A DNA stretch of 64,000 bases from Lepisosteus oculatus (Eukaryota; Chordata; Actinopteri; Semionotiformes; Lepisosteidae): NCBI RefSeq assembly GCF_040954835.1, contig NC_090716.1, forward strand, positions 4,203,605 through 4,267,604. Direction: 5' to 3'. Under the pieces are notes generated by a model. That model made no database searches. It worked only from the letters and a program-made list of their open reading frames with translations, and was not told where the DNA came from. The translations under genes and the position numbers were made by a program. Positions 1 to 11,763 of this stretch are shown in pieces (positions within the stretch are counted from its first letter, which is position 1; each line of letters starts with the position of its first letter).

Positions 1-504
1 AGCTACACGTAGCTGGTGATAAATCATGAAGCACAAAACATCCATTTCCTTTCTCAAAACCGGGCCACAGGGCATTTTCACACAGAATTATGTATAATGT
101 ATCGTATGGATTTTTCCTGCATTGGAATGTCCCGTGCAAATCGAAGCAATCTAAACTTTCCAGCTGCCGTACAGTAACTTCCCCATTCTCCCAAAATACC
201 AGTGAAGCAAATAACACCTGTGACGTGAAAGACTCGCATTTATGCACCTTGTACATCAATTACACACATCAGTATTGTAAATTTTACACATGAACAATTA
301 TTGGGCATGAGGCGCTGCAGCCGTCAGAGTTTGGTCTTAGGGTTCGCCCGTTGGACTTCCTGGCACACGTGTTCAGCTGCCTGTCTGCAGTGAGGTCCGT
401 CGCCGAGTTTGAACACGTGCCGTCACCTTGCTTTCAGCTGTCCAGGAGAAATCAAAGGTTCATAGAGGAGCCGGTGAAATATTCTGCAGAGGGCTCTGCT
501 AGAC

Positions 505-700
505 CTTAGAAGCATTACACCAGGAGAGGAGACCATTTGGTAGTTAGTATTGATTGGAGGATCTCATCCAGCTGTTTCCTGAAGGACGTCAGGGTAGCGG
601 CCTCAACAGCGTGGCCGGGTAGCTTGTTCCACACTCCTACAACCCTTTGAATAAAGAAATGCCTCCCAGGTTTTCCTAGAACAAAAAAATAAATAAAAGG
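505..700 (-). repeat. LINE-like 3' terminal fragment (CR1/L2-type)
   Basis: Read on the minus strand, 515-754 is open and contains a stretch of the form FFIQRVVGVWNKLP followed by SFRKQLDE. This resembles the last residues of fish LINE reverse-transcriptase ORFs, where an RVV-WN-LP motif precedes a short tail. The rest of the element is missing, so this is a 5'-truncated copy. The family name is recalled, not searched. Confidence 0.55.
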
Positions 701-3043
701 TAGAGGGTTAGGAGTGATCGGTCCAGGCCGGAGAACAAAAATTTCACGGAGCAATTTGAGCTCTAGTTATATTCCCTGCTTCTCCCCAGGTATTCCTTCC
801 TGGAGTATTTTTTTTTCTTTTCCCTCCCTCTGCAGCAGGAAAGCGATCTTCAGTCCCTGCCATGGGCTGGATAGTTTCGCTGCAGCAGTGGTGATAGTGT
901 AGCTATGGACAACCATGGAGTTAAAAAAAAAAGGATATTTTAAATGTAACGGAGTATAACGTTTTTAGTGTGAAAGCCTATAAGCTACTGGTCCAAACCC
1001 CAGTTCAAGAAATGGCTGATCATGGTTCCATTCGCCTATGTCAGCACAATATTGACACACGGCTAGTTTTCAAAATCCCTTGTATTCCCTCACGTGGGGG
1101 GTGGGGGGGAGTTTTCAAGTCATGTGCACTCCTCCTCAGTGTTTTCTCTTCTACCTCTCAAATTGAAGCTACAATCTGATTTTACTGGCACAGGCACAGA
1201 GCGCTGTGTTGAAACACTGGCTTTCGTATATAGATTTCCAGAGTGAGTTGTATTATAGAAAATAAAAGCACTAAGTATTTTTCAAATTGGTGACGTAAAT
1301 TATCTGTTTTGGGAAATAATTAAATGAATACTTAGGCTTCCAGGGTCATATAATGAGATTTTTATATAAATGCAAAGAGAAAAAGTTGTCCAGATGATGT
1401 ATATTACAAAACTGTAATGCCTTTTCTATTTTTATAGAGGTTTTATACTGCTCCTGAGTGTCGGAGTATATTTATTGCCTAAATTATTTCTCTGAAAAAG
1501 ACAGTATTTTGTAGAATCCTAATGTTGGTTAATATATTCAAATGTGTGAGGTTTAAACTACTGACCTATGTAGCCCTTTTCACTCAGTGTTGTGTATTGT
1601 TGATGTACACAGTGGGGGGAAAAATGTGAAATTTATCTGGAGGGTTTAACCAGTGCTGCTAAAGATCCCAAACCATTTGAGCTCTTGAGTGGAGATTTCA
1701 CAGTCGCTGTCATGCCCGGGGCACAGCTGTCTGTCTGCATGTTTAGAGTACCGCTGTGTTGCACCCTTGTAGCCTGAGCAAATGAGGTGTCTGGCAATCT
1801 GAAGCTGGCAGAAAGTAAATGGTTACCAGACTGTCTTAATTTCCTGCTCTTGATGTGTACATCCCCAAGAAACGGCTCTCCATTCCGTTTTGGAAGGGGG
1901 GTGACCCCTGTGAAACGAGGAGAAATAGTTAAACGTTGTGAAGAACAAACCGTGGGGGGAGAGTGTGGAGTCCAGGGTGTAGATTAGTAACGAAGGGGTC
2001 AGTGCATCATGGGAACACTGCTCTGACCATGCAACACATTCACTTTAACTTTTTATTTTGTGAATATATATATATACACACATGTTAATAAAACCCTGTG
2101 TTATTGTAGCCATTCCTGGCCCCCTCACCCTTTTCCAGTAGTAAAAAGACTTGTTTCAGTATACAGGAAACAAAATGGGTCCTTATTTGTGAAGTCACTG
2201 GCCTTCCATGCAGACTGTGCTCGTCATGTGCCAAATGTTCTCTTCTTCAGCAGATGTTTACAAGGCGAAAGGGTCTGATGAAGTCTTAATTAAAAGTTGT
2301 GGCTTTGTAATATTTGTTTTGACAAGCCAGGTTTACATTTTTGTTTTTCTCTAGTCTAAGGCCTCTAACAAGTTTTACATTTTCACCTTTTTTCTGTTAT
2401 TACAGACCTTTTTTTTTATTTAAGCAGTCACTTTGCCTTTAAAAAACTTTTCTCACCTCTTCTGAATGAACGTGAACCAGAAACTGATGCTCTGTGACAG
2501 CTTGGTGTTGTCTGGTGGCTTCTAAGGGGTTTGGGTTTCCTAGCGTAAATATCTGAGCCACTCCTTTCCTCTTGTAGCTCCACCAAATCCACTCGTTTTC
2601 CAAACAAGAAGCACAAAAACTGCACTGTCCAGGAGGGCTAGTGCGAACAGAAGACCACTCTAGCACGCACAAAAAATCAGTAACAAAAAAAGCTCTTTTT
2701 GACAGCTCTGAGAGTTCCTCAGGTTTGGGTGCATTACATTCCCAAAGTCACTGAAATCTGAGCAGCTCCATGCAGCAAAATTATTTTATATTTTTCACCA
2801 GTGCAATCAACCTTTTAGGTATACCAGATTGCATACCTCAGTTTCGATCTGATACAAATTTTTGATGTTTTCTGTAGTAAAGATCTCAGAGGCTTTACCA
2901 ATTTATTATCTTTTGACCTTAAGAGCCGCCCCCCCCCCCCCCCTTTTAGCCTTAACAAAATGCCCACCCTGGAAAAGCCACGTCACCGTTTCATTTGAGC
3001 GAGTCGGCAGTCTGTGTTGTCTTAGTGTTGTCTCATCTGTTAA

Positions 3044-3825
3044 TGACGTCAGCATGTGCTCAGCCCCTCCTCTCCTTCGTGTTGCATTAATTGTTCAATG
3101 TTTAGAGGATGTACAGAGCCCCATGCGGAGAGAATCATTTATGGTTTTCTTTTGTCCCTTCCTTTTTTAGTTGTTGCTTTAACTAGGGTGTTCTCCCTGT
3201 TTTGTTTTGTTTTATTCTAGATATCTTCGTGCCCGTTTGTTCATCGTTTGCCTAGCATGTCGATGTGACGTCAAAAGTTCATCGTCCAATCCTTGTCTTC
3301 TGAGCTTCTCTGATGCTTGAAATTTCACCTTTGACCTTGTTAACTTTTGACGCTTATTAATTATACAGTTTTTGTTTTTTGTTCTTCATTTCTGTCGTTT
3401 TGTGTGCTGCCAACGAGATGTGATAGCAAGACTGCAAAACCACGATGAAAAGTTATATATTTGAAGTTACATTTGAATATTGTTACAAGCAAAAAGAGAA
3501 TCTATTTTTCTAGAACTTCCTAACATAACCACTAGATTTTGCAAAAAAAAACTTTTGTTCACTTTGTTTTAGGTTTGTTTTTGTTTTCTTTGTTCTTTTC
3601 TCTTTTTTTGAAGCAGTCTTCCTAGCACATCAAATGTATTTGTCTGTAAGCAGCCAATTCAATTTATAGAAGCTACTTCTGTGTGTGTGTGGTTTCTTGT
3701 TAGTTCTACTTTTTTAGGATGTCTATGGTCACATTTTGCTGAAACTGAGGATGACTTTGTAATTTTGTGCTAGGTTAGTTAGCATGATGTATTTTTTGGG
3801 AGTTTCTATTAACCGAGTGACGTCA
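3044..3825. promoter_or_regulatory. Three perfect CRE palindromes
   Basis: The octamer TGACGTCA occurs at 3044-3051, 3266-3273 and 3818-3825. It is the consensus CREB/ATF site. Whether these sites act as an enhancer cannot be told from sequence alone. Confidence 0.4.
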
Positions 3826-4046
3826 TTATTATGGACACTTGAAATGCCTTTTTTTCTCTTAGTGTCTTGTCATCTTTAGGCACTTTTTTTCATTTTTTTT
3901 GTGTGGCGATCAGCATTTGTCTGAAGTGAAATATTCTAAAATGAGCAAACATAATTTGTCACAATTAGTTTAGTATATATCTTGCATGCATGTTATTTTC
4001 TTAACTGCACTGAAAATCCTCAGCAAAATGTGATTTAGTTTTGTTT

Positions 4047-4070
4047 AATAAAAAATAAAAAAACAATAAA
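4047..4070 (+). promoter_or_regulatory. Cluster of three AATAAA poly(A) signals
   Basis: AATAAA occurs at 4047-4052, 4054-4059 and 4065-4070. Three signals in 24 bases inside a putative 3' UTR suggest a polyadenylation region. Another AATAAA lies at 5587-5592, so alternative 3' ends are possible. Confidence 0.4.
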
Positions 4071-7000
4071 AATAGTGCCAAAACTTTTGCATGTTGCTGT
4101 TGGTCACGTTTTTCTGTATCTTTTGTTCCTTTTATGTCCCTTTCTCTATAGTTTAACCTTGCAGAGAAAAAGATATAAAAAGCAGATTTGGTTGAATATT
4201 ATTTTAAAGTGTCGATGTGGCAAATACAATTTAGGTGCCATTAAGATTCATCACTGTGTGTTTAGACTATGGTGGAATTTTTTTTATAAAGATCTGTGTG
4301 ATTCATCACCTGTGTGCAGTGGAAGTGAGATGTGCATTTGTTTTTCAGTAATGCTCTAGAGTAACAAAAAAAATTTCCACAGATGGAGATTGTCTTGAGT
4401 TCAATGACATGGAAAAAATTGGTAACATCCCTTCAGTCTGGGAATCATACTCCATTTCTGTGTAGGTACTGTATATATTGTGTGATCAAGAGCATTTGAT
4501 ATTTTAACACCTCTATACTTTTAAAAATCATTTTTTTCTTTACATGTGATATCGGTCTTGTCAAAGCTGTGGCTTAATAGAGCTTGTTGGTTGTCGTTTT
4601 TAAGAAATTGTGTGTAGCCAATCTAAGCGTATTCTGCAGAAGAACCTTGTCTTGCGTTTTGCATAGAAACACGTGTCAATCAGATGACAGCTTCCTTATT
4701 TTGAAGTTATAGTGACTGAGAATTACAGCAGCAACAAGTTTATTTTATTATACAGTATAGGCAATTTTTTAATTTACAAAAATCGAAAGGCATAACTTCT
4801 CTTCAGTCTTTTTTGTTCCAAATAATTATAGTCTTCATGAATTGTCAGCTTAAGTGTAACAAAGTAACTTGGAGACGTTTAAGATGAGAAGGAAAGTTTG
4901 AAGGTGAAATCAGGGAAGGAGCGTTTCCTCTTAGAACCAGATAATCTTCAATGTTTACAGTCTCTCTCATTTTGGGTTTATTTTATGGGACATGCCTTAA
5001 GCGATATACTGCCACTTACCTAAAGGTTTAAGCAATTTATTTCTCAGTGCAGTTAGTAATCCTGTCATTAGATTTGCCATAGTCTAAACACACATTGCCT
5101 GGTAATTCTTATTTTTAATCCATAGATGTATTCTGAGCCAGATAAAATCTCTTCTCCCTTATTGTAGGAAGCATTCAAAGTCTTTGGGAGGAAAATTGCC
5201 ACTTTAAGATCTGCAAAGTCAGCATCAAGCGATTGTGAATTCTAGGTTTTTCTTTTTTTTTGGCTCCAGTGATCAGTGTTGACTAATTTTTCTTCTGTGG
5301 ACTTCAGTTTCAGAAATCACCCTAATACCTGTGGAAATGTTCAAAATCAAAATACCAAAATGTTTGATCTTATGATAGACTGTGGTTGTTCAATTGATTT
5401 GAGATACTTTCGTGACTGACTTTCCTATTTTCTCAGCTGCTTTTTGTGAGTTTAAATGTAATCTTTGGAAGAAACCTGTGGGATTTTTTATTGGTACAAA
5501 GTGATTGTATTAAACACTAGGTTTTGTACAGTTTTTGCCTTTTCTACTAGAAAAAAATGTAAATCTGTTTCACAATGTGAAATTGAAATAAAATGAGAAA
5601 AAACTTGTAGAATTTGCCACTATGACCAAACTTAACAGTCTGTACTGCAGTAAGATTAAACATTGGGGAAAAAAAATCTGTGAAGTCTTCTTTAATTCTG
5701 ACAAAAGCTTTTTTTCTTTTGGAAGTCAGTGTGTGATTTTTGATGTACAGCATAGGTAAAATACTGATATAATTAGCTGGCAAAAAATGTTGCTTTTTTT
5801 GAACGCAGTTTCTGTAGTTGAATTTGAAATTACAAGTTTGGAACAAGCAAGTATTTGTTTAAAGATTTTCTTACCCTTTTTGTCTTGATGGGGGTACTAA
5901 GCTGTTTTAATTGCACACGCAACGAGCAGTCATTTTGTATGCCAAGTGTGGTACCTATTTTTGTTTATTTACAATTAAAATGTTTGAGAAGATTCACAAG
6001 CATTGTGTCTGGGATTTTTTTGTTCCCAATTTAAAAATACACGTGCACATTACACAGTTCTTATAAAGAATAGCCTTTGAAGGAAGCAAGTTTTTTTTAG
6101 GCTCATTCATCTGTATTCTGCGGCTCTGGAGCCCAGGGTGAGAGGAACAATTTCTTGCAATTTGAAGCTGTAAATTCATGAAAGAGCTGGGCCCGACAGA
6201 AGGCAGAGGATTTGACAGGTGGTCCAAGATGCAAAAAAAAAAAAGCCCCATCTCATCAGGTTATCGTTTCTTAAAATAGAAATGCACACTGCAGCCCACA
6301 GACTTTCAACACGTCAAAGAAATTCCTCCTCTTTTTGGCACGTTCGTGTTTCTTCCTATTTTCTTCAGCGTGCGTTTTGGTGGAGCGGCAGAGAGGGATA
6401 TCTTACCCCAACGGGGGGCATTTCCGAAAACATCCGAGGCCGTTTTGCCCCTGCCCCTCCGCTTTTTCCATAGCATCCAGAGGGAGTTATTCCTGATTAC
6501 TAACTTATCCAGAGCGGCTTGCATCCCATTGATACAGCTGTGTATTTTACTGGTGCGATTCAGGTGAAGTACCGTGCAGAAGGGTACAACGGCATCAGCT
6601 CGCCTGGGCTTCGGACCCACAGCTTTCCAGCGATGAGCCTGGAGCCACGACCGCCCCCACCTGTGCACTTTGTCCTCCTGTGTGCGCTTGTGCTCTCTGC
6701 CCAGTTTGTCGAGAGGTTCGTGCAGACAAAAGCCCCCCCCCCCCCCCCCTTGAGTTGCGTGGTCGTGCCACAGGGTGTAAGTATTTCTTCTGAACTCGGA
6801 ACTGGTGCAGACAAACACTAAGCAACTGTCCCGACTGGCCCTGCTGAGGTGAGTTATTTACAGGTGGTGGCGGTGGGGGTGGCTGCCTTGAGATCTGTCG
6901 AGATGAGACCCGTTATTGTTGTTCACCGTTGGTGCAGATTTCTGGTGTGCATGCACTCGTGGCTGTTGAGGAGCGTGGCTCTGTCGCCGTTGCTGCCTTG

Positions 7001-7949
7001 TTGCATCGATGACACTCCAGCTCTCGATAGGTATGGCCTGCCCTGCACACTGCACCGGTTCCAGCTGTTCTGATTGGCAATGGGAAATGAATGCTGAAGC
7101 AGGACTGGCTTCTCCTTTTTGCTCCCTTGTCCTCAGGCTACTCTCCGGAGAACTGTTCGCTCACGACTGCTGACTTGACACTTAACGCATCCTGGGATTG
7201 AACCCTGTGCTGTGAAGTTATCGCGCTGATGGGTGGAAAGTGTTGCAGGTTAAGACCCTGCTGAATTGCCACTAAGGGCCGATGTTTTTAGCTTTTTTGT
7301 TGAAATCTGAATATTTACAGCTTTTCTGCTCCTTGGTCCTGAACTCGTGCGATACACAAAACTCCTCATGAATACAGTGACAGCAGAAAAGTATAAAGTA
7401 GTGTTTATGATCCGAGATGCCAAAAGCACTTTAGCCTTACCCATGAGATAAAGCATAAAGGTTCTGATAGCTCAGCATGAAATGTTCATTTGGAATATTG
7501 TGTGCTGGGCAAGCTTAGCTTTTATATACTGAGTGGCTTAATAAACCTATCACTTATGAGTCTGTTGCAACAAATAAATGAAAAATTGATTTTTTTTATA
7601 GGAGGTGCCACAACATTTTATTGAATAAACCATCTACTTAACTGCTTAGTTCAGAGCAGAGGTGAGAGCTGGAGCAAGTGAAGGGACCCCTTGGAGAGGG
7701 CACCAGTCCAGTGTAGGGCAGAGACCTCTCTTCACACATCCAGGGGGCATCTTACACAAGGCAAATAATCTTAGGAATTGTTCGGACTGCAGGAGCAAAC
7801 GAAAAAGCCCTCGCTGCCGCGTGCAGAGCATGCCAACTCCCCACAGTTGTCTCGAATGTCCGATTCGAGCCCTGTGAAGAGGCAGCTCTGCGTCGGAGTT
7901 GGCCTAGGTAAGTTCATTAGCCTGGGTGAAGAGTGTCATCAACGTGGCT

Positions 7950-8500
7950 GAACAGGGAATTCACTCTGCATGTCACATGTTAGCAGCCACTGTTGGAAGC
8001 CTTACCTGCGCTGCTCTAGTGCTGTACAGCTTCACGGCTGCTCGTGCTGCCCTGTGGGGTCTTTCCATCAGCCCACCTGTGGGAGCCTTGACGAGCACGT
8101 GCCTTCGGATCATCCCACAGGTGTTCAAGGGGGCTAGCGTTCAGTATGTGCGATGTAACGGTCAGTCTCTTCTCCCACGAGAGATGCATGGTGTTGTCCT
8201 TCTGGAATGTCCCATCGAGAGCTGTAAGGGAATTCCCTGGATTTTGTCGTTCTAGATTCATGCATTCAGGATGCCATCAGTCTGTTCTGATGTTCTGTGG
8301 TGATTACACTCTCCTGCCCAGACCGTCTCTTACCTCTACCTTGATTGGCCTGTCATACACAATCACCATGTTCTGTACAACTGTGTGACTCGGTGTCACC
8401 CAGTAGCATGGTCTACACATCACCTTGACTGCTGAAGAGAGCTGGTCAGTCCACAGGGGGTGTCTTATTCCAGCCTCCAACATACCGCTGGCACAAGGGC
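7950..8500 (-). mobile_element. Decayed Tc1-like transposase fragment
   Basis: Minus-strand translations in more than one frame give pieces resembling a Tc1 transposase. Near 8200 is GTFQKDNT, like the FQQDNA block around the second catalytic aspartate. Near 8090 is SPLEHLWDD, like the SPIEHLWD block near the third acidic residue. Nearer 8340 is DRPIKVEVRDG, like the linker after the DNA-binding domain. The pieces are out of frame with one another and stops intervene, so the copy is dead. No inverted repeats were located. Confidence 0.5.
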
Positions 8501-10021
8501 CTTGTTCTCTAGGATCACTAGGCACATGGGTTTATTTCGTTTACTTATTTATTGGTTTTCAGTGGAAGTTCAACTTTGCTGTCCAATAATCAATTGATCA
8601 AAATGAGGCTGGAACCATGTGCTCAGTACACTAAATTAGTATGCTTTAGTTCTCTGAAAACATGCGTAAATAGTTATGTTGCTTTTGAATATCAATCTAT
8701 AAGTAAAGACTGCCATCTGCTACTCAGTGCAGACAGGGAGTGATTATATGCTGTCAGTTTCCCCTGATTTCTAGTTCTGCATCAGTGTTGATTTTACGAA
8801 TTTTGTAATTGACTTAGTAAGACTACTTACCCACTAAGATAGATAAAAAAATATATATAGAACACATTTCAATGAGCATTAAATGAAAATACAGATGACC
8901 AGAAAAAAAATGAAGTTTATAATTGTATGATGGATTGTCCATATAAAAAATCCAGAGGAAGCGTCAAAATAGAACTTGAATTTTTCTAGCTTTGACCAGG
9001 AATTACGATAGCTCTAAGGAGCAGTTCAAAGCCTTTCTAATAATATCTCATGCATGTGAAGAATTTCAAGATGATCAAAGTACAGTTTAAAGTCAGAGTG
9101 TGCTCAAGGAACATGATCACAGCGCAAACGGCAGAATCTGCTGACACTGACGTAGCGTGCATGACACTGGCTCTTGTTATCTTGCCACAGTATTGATGAG
9201 GTGTCTCAGCTGAGTTTTTTTTTTGTTGTTGTTCTGTCGTGGGTTATAATCTGCCTTGTCGGGTTACTAAATTATTGCTTTATGGTCCGGGCACAGGAAA
9301 AGATGCATCTTCTTTCACAACAACAAAGGCTCTGGCCCACGAGCTCGGAGATCCGCGCCAGAGCACATGTCGCTGAGAGACCCGCGGCTCCTGTTGGGCA
9401 ACCTGTTGTTCATGACAAAAGCTCGGGAGCAGCTGCAGGATATAACACCACGATATAGCTGTTGGCATTAAAGCGATAGTGACAGGGTGATTTACGGAGC
9501 TCGTTGGTCTGAAGCGGAATTTGTTCCCCATATATCTGGAGTTTTAAGGTGCAAATCTAACGAGCCGGCATAGCGGGGCTCTTCAGTTCCTGGAAATAGT
9601 TTCCAAAAACCGCCGGGGAGTTTTAATGGGGAGTGTGAAAAATGGGTCAGATTCTTGACTTGCAACGGGTGAAACGGCTTTGTAAGGTCCCTGCTGATAT
9701 CCTGCATTCCCTTTTCTGTGCCCTTTCCAGGCGACGAGAACGACGGAAACTGGGGGCATAGAGAACGTGCTGTAGCAATCTTTGGTTACTTATTGTTAGT
9801 CGTCGGTATGGATTCCACATAAAAAATGAGCTTCAGCTTCAAACGTCTTTATGCATCTTGCCATGAAACCGCATCGAGATTATACTACTCGCAGCTCCTG
9901 CTATCTCAGTCCTAGGACCCCCATCACTGGAGAGATCATACGTTTTAGACCTCTGTAGGGAGTATGTGGATCATCATGGTAAACTCACGCTCTCCCTTCT
10001 CTGTTAAACGCTGTAAGAAAA

Positions 10022-10345
10022 CATTATAATAATAATAATAATTGCTTACACTTATATAGCGCTTTTCTGGACACTCCACTCAAAGCGCTTTACAGGGAAT
10101 GGGGATCCCCTCCACCACCACCAATGTGCAGCCCCACCTGGATGATGCGACGGCAGCCATAGTGCGCCAGAACGCTCACCACACATCAGCTATCAGTGGG
10201 GAGGAGAGCAGAGTAATGTAGCCAATTCATAGAGGGGGATTATTAGGAGGCCATGATGGGGTAAAGGCCAGGGGGGAAATTTGGCCAGGACACCGGGGTT
10301 ACACCCCTACTCTTTTCGAGAAGCGCCCTGGGCGCTTGAATTGCG
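10022..10345 (-). repeat. Interspersed SINE-like repeat with (ATT)n tail
   Basis: On the minus strand the sequence runs from a GGGCGCTTCTCGAAAAGAG block to an AAGCGCTTTGAGTGGAGTG block and a GCGCTATATAAGTGTAAGC end, followed by ATT repeats. The same blocks recur at 18301-18910 and 36898-37005, which proves a dispersed family. I recall it as common in ray-finned fish genomes but cannot name it. Confidence 0.7.
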
Positions 10346-11459
10346 CTTCAATACATTGCGCTTGAATTGCTGCACACTTAACCCTGCAGCGTTCCCTCCA
10401 GCAGCGGGTGAGGGGGGTGTGTAAGAACATACCGCAGGTTTAAGCAAACAGCTTTTCTGGGCACTATGTGCTTTAATCCAGCCTGCAAAGCTGGAGCAGT
10501 TCTGTCAAAGAGCCCAGTGTGCCTCCCCATTGACGGCTTCAGCTTGTGAGCGCTCCAGGAGCAGTGGCGACCCACCTCGTGCATCGTGAGGTGATAAAAA
10601 AAAAACAGCTTGCCGTCTCTCCGAGTCCAAAATTTAATTTAAATGACCAAAGAGGTCAAAGAGCTTGTTCAAAACACTGAAGTGTAATTTGAGCCCAAGA
10701 AGGCGTAAGCCTTTGTGAACTATTCTAGGAAGCTGTCGCTGACGATGATGCCCAGGAGCCTGCGTGCTGTCAATCTGCGCTCCCGCATGCTGGGCGCCCT
10801 GTGGTCATGTGTTGTGAAGCCTCGCGGCTCGGTTTTCATGTTTTAAAGCAAAGACCGCCCCCCCCCCCCCCCTCCGACCGCGCAGGTCTGCCGGGCGCTT
10901 GTTCCTCACGAGCAGGTGGGCTTCGGCGGCGGCGAGTTCAGGGTGGGGGTGCCCGAGGGGCTTTGGAAAGCAGTGGGGTTGGGGTCTGGGGGGCTGGGGG
11001 TGGGGGAAGCGATACTTTGTGGGCGTCGCACTGCGACCTTGGGCCTCGCAGAGGGCAGGGCTGGATTCCTGCCGAGACATGTGGCCTGGAGTGACGGGCA
11101 CAGCTGGGCGCAGTTGCTAAAGAAGACATTCCTCTGGCTGGGAGAAGGAGCCACTCCGCGCCGCGCCATGCCAACGCCTCCAGCCCCGGTGAGCACCGGC
11201 TTTCCAGGCGGGTCGCACTCAGGCCTGGTTTGGAGGAAGCCGTCCCCTTAATTCCTCCGACGGGCCATGAGCCAGTCGGCCTCCTCTCTGAGCTCGGCCA
11301 CCTGGAGTTTCGCCGGCTTCCTTGTGGAAGCACCGTGATTGTCCAGACCTCTCTGCTAATTCCTGAACGCTAGATCTGGTTTCTCTGTCGCCCTTGAGCT
11401 GAATGAGTGGGATTTGTGCTTTCCTGACAAAGCTGTGGCAAGAGCTCTTTATTTTCTTT

Positions 11460-11537
11460 CAGCTGTGGAGTTCCCTAAGGCAATATCGGGCTGAACCCTG
11501 CTCCCTAGTGTCTGCGTTTCTTTCCACGCCGCAAGTG
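11460..11537 (+). promoter_or_regulatory. rapsn: E-boxes upstream of the rapsn start
   Basis: CAGCTG at 11460-11465 and CAAGTG at 11532-11537 fit the CANNTG consensus bound by myogenic bHLH factors. The second box spans -40 to -35 relative to the ATG. In human RAPSN, E-box mutations at about -38 are known to cause congenital myasthenia, so this box may be its counterpart. That comparison comes from memory. Confidence 0.5.
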
Positions 11538-11571
11538 GATGAGTATTTTTATGAGGCAGTTTGGCGCAGAC

Positions 11572-11763
11572 ATGGGCCAGGACCAAACCAAGCAGCAGAT
11601 CGAGAAGGGCCTTCACCTGTACCAGACCAACCAGACTGACAAAGCGCTGCAGGTGTGGCTGAAGGTTCTGGAGAAGACCTCTGACCCAGGAGGGAAGTTT
11701 AGGGTTCTGGGCTGTCTTATCACGGCCCACTCCGAGATGGGCAAATACAAAGAGATGCTGAAG
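11572..11763 (+). CDS. rapsn: rapsn coding exon 1
   Basis: Encodes residues 1-64, starting [13 protein letters not shown] and ending KEMLK before a GTAAGA donor. An in-frame ATG upstream at 11539 exists, but the MGQDQ start is chosen because Gly2 must be N-terminal for myristoylation and the family always begins this way. Confidence 0.96.

Larger units (their letters stand above)
900..6000 (+). other. AT-rich stretch, probable 3' UTR of an upstream + strand gene (CELF1 by synteny)
   Basis: About 5 kb with no convincing coding exon and almost no recognisable repeats. It is rich in T, TG and TTTG runs, has a GT repeat near 3680, and carries several AATAAA hexamers. Repeat-poor, AT-rich sequence of this kind fits a long vertebrate 3' UTR. 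In mammals CELF1 is transcribed towards RAPSN and ends just upstream of it, so CELF1 is the natural candidate. No CELF1 coding sequence is visible, so the assignment rests on gene order alone. It could also be plain intergenic DNA. Confidence 0.4.
6000..11400. other. Intergenic DNA upstream of rapsn
   Basis: No gene was recognised here. The stretch has long poly(C) tracts near 6727-6744 and 10857-10874, the decayed Tc1-like fragment, and the SINE-like repeat at 10022-10345. Several open frames of 70-170 codons lie in GC-rich patches, but they overlap on both strands, are low in complexity and look like chance. Confidence 0.5.

Noticed and set aside
4075-4359. Frame starting MPKLLHVAVGHVFLYLLFL, resembling a membrane protein
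   Set aside because: Lies in a T-rich stretch just after a poly(A) signal cluster. Hydrophobic translations are expected from T-rich DNA, and no homology was recognised.
6306-6818. 170-codon minus-strand open frame near the 6.7-kb poly(C) tract
   Set aside because: Low-complexity glycine run from the tract, competing frames on both strands, no domain, no splice context.
10805-11333. Several overlapping frames of 70-130 codons in GC-rich DNA before rapsn
   Set aside because: All six frames are open because of base composition; the proteins are Pro/Gly/Arg-rich with no recognisable domain. This is the rapsn upstream region.
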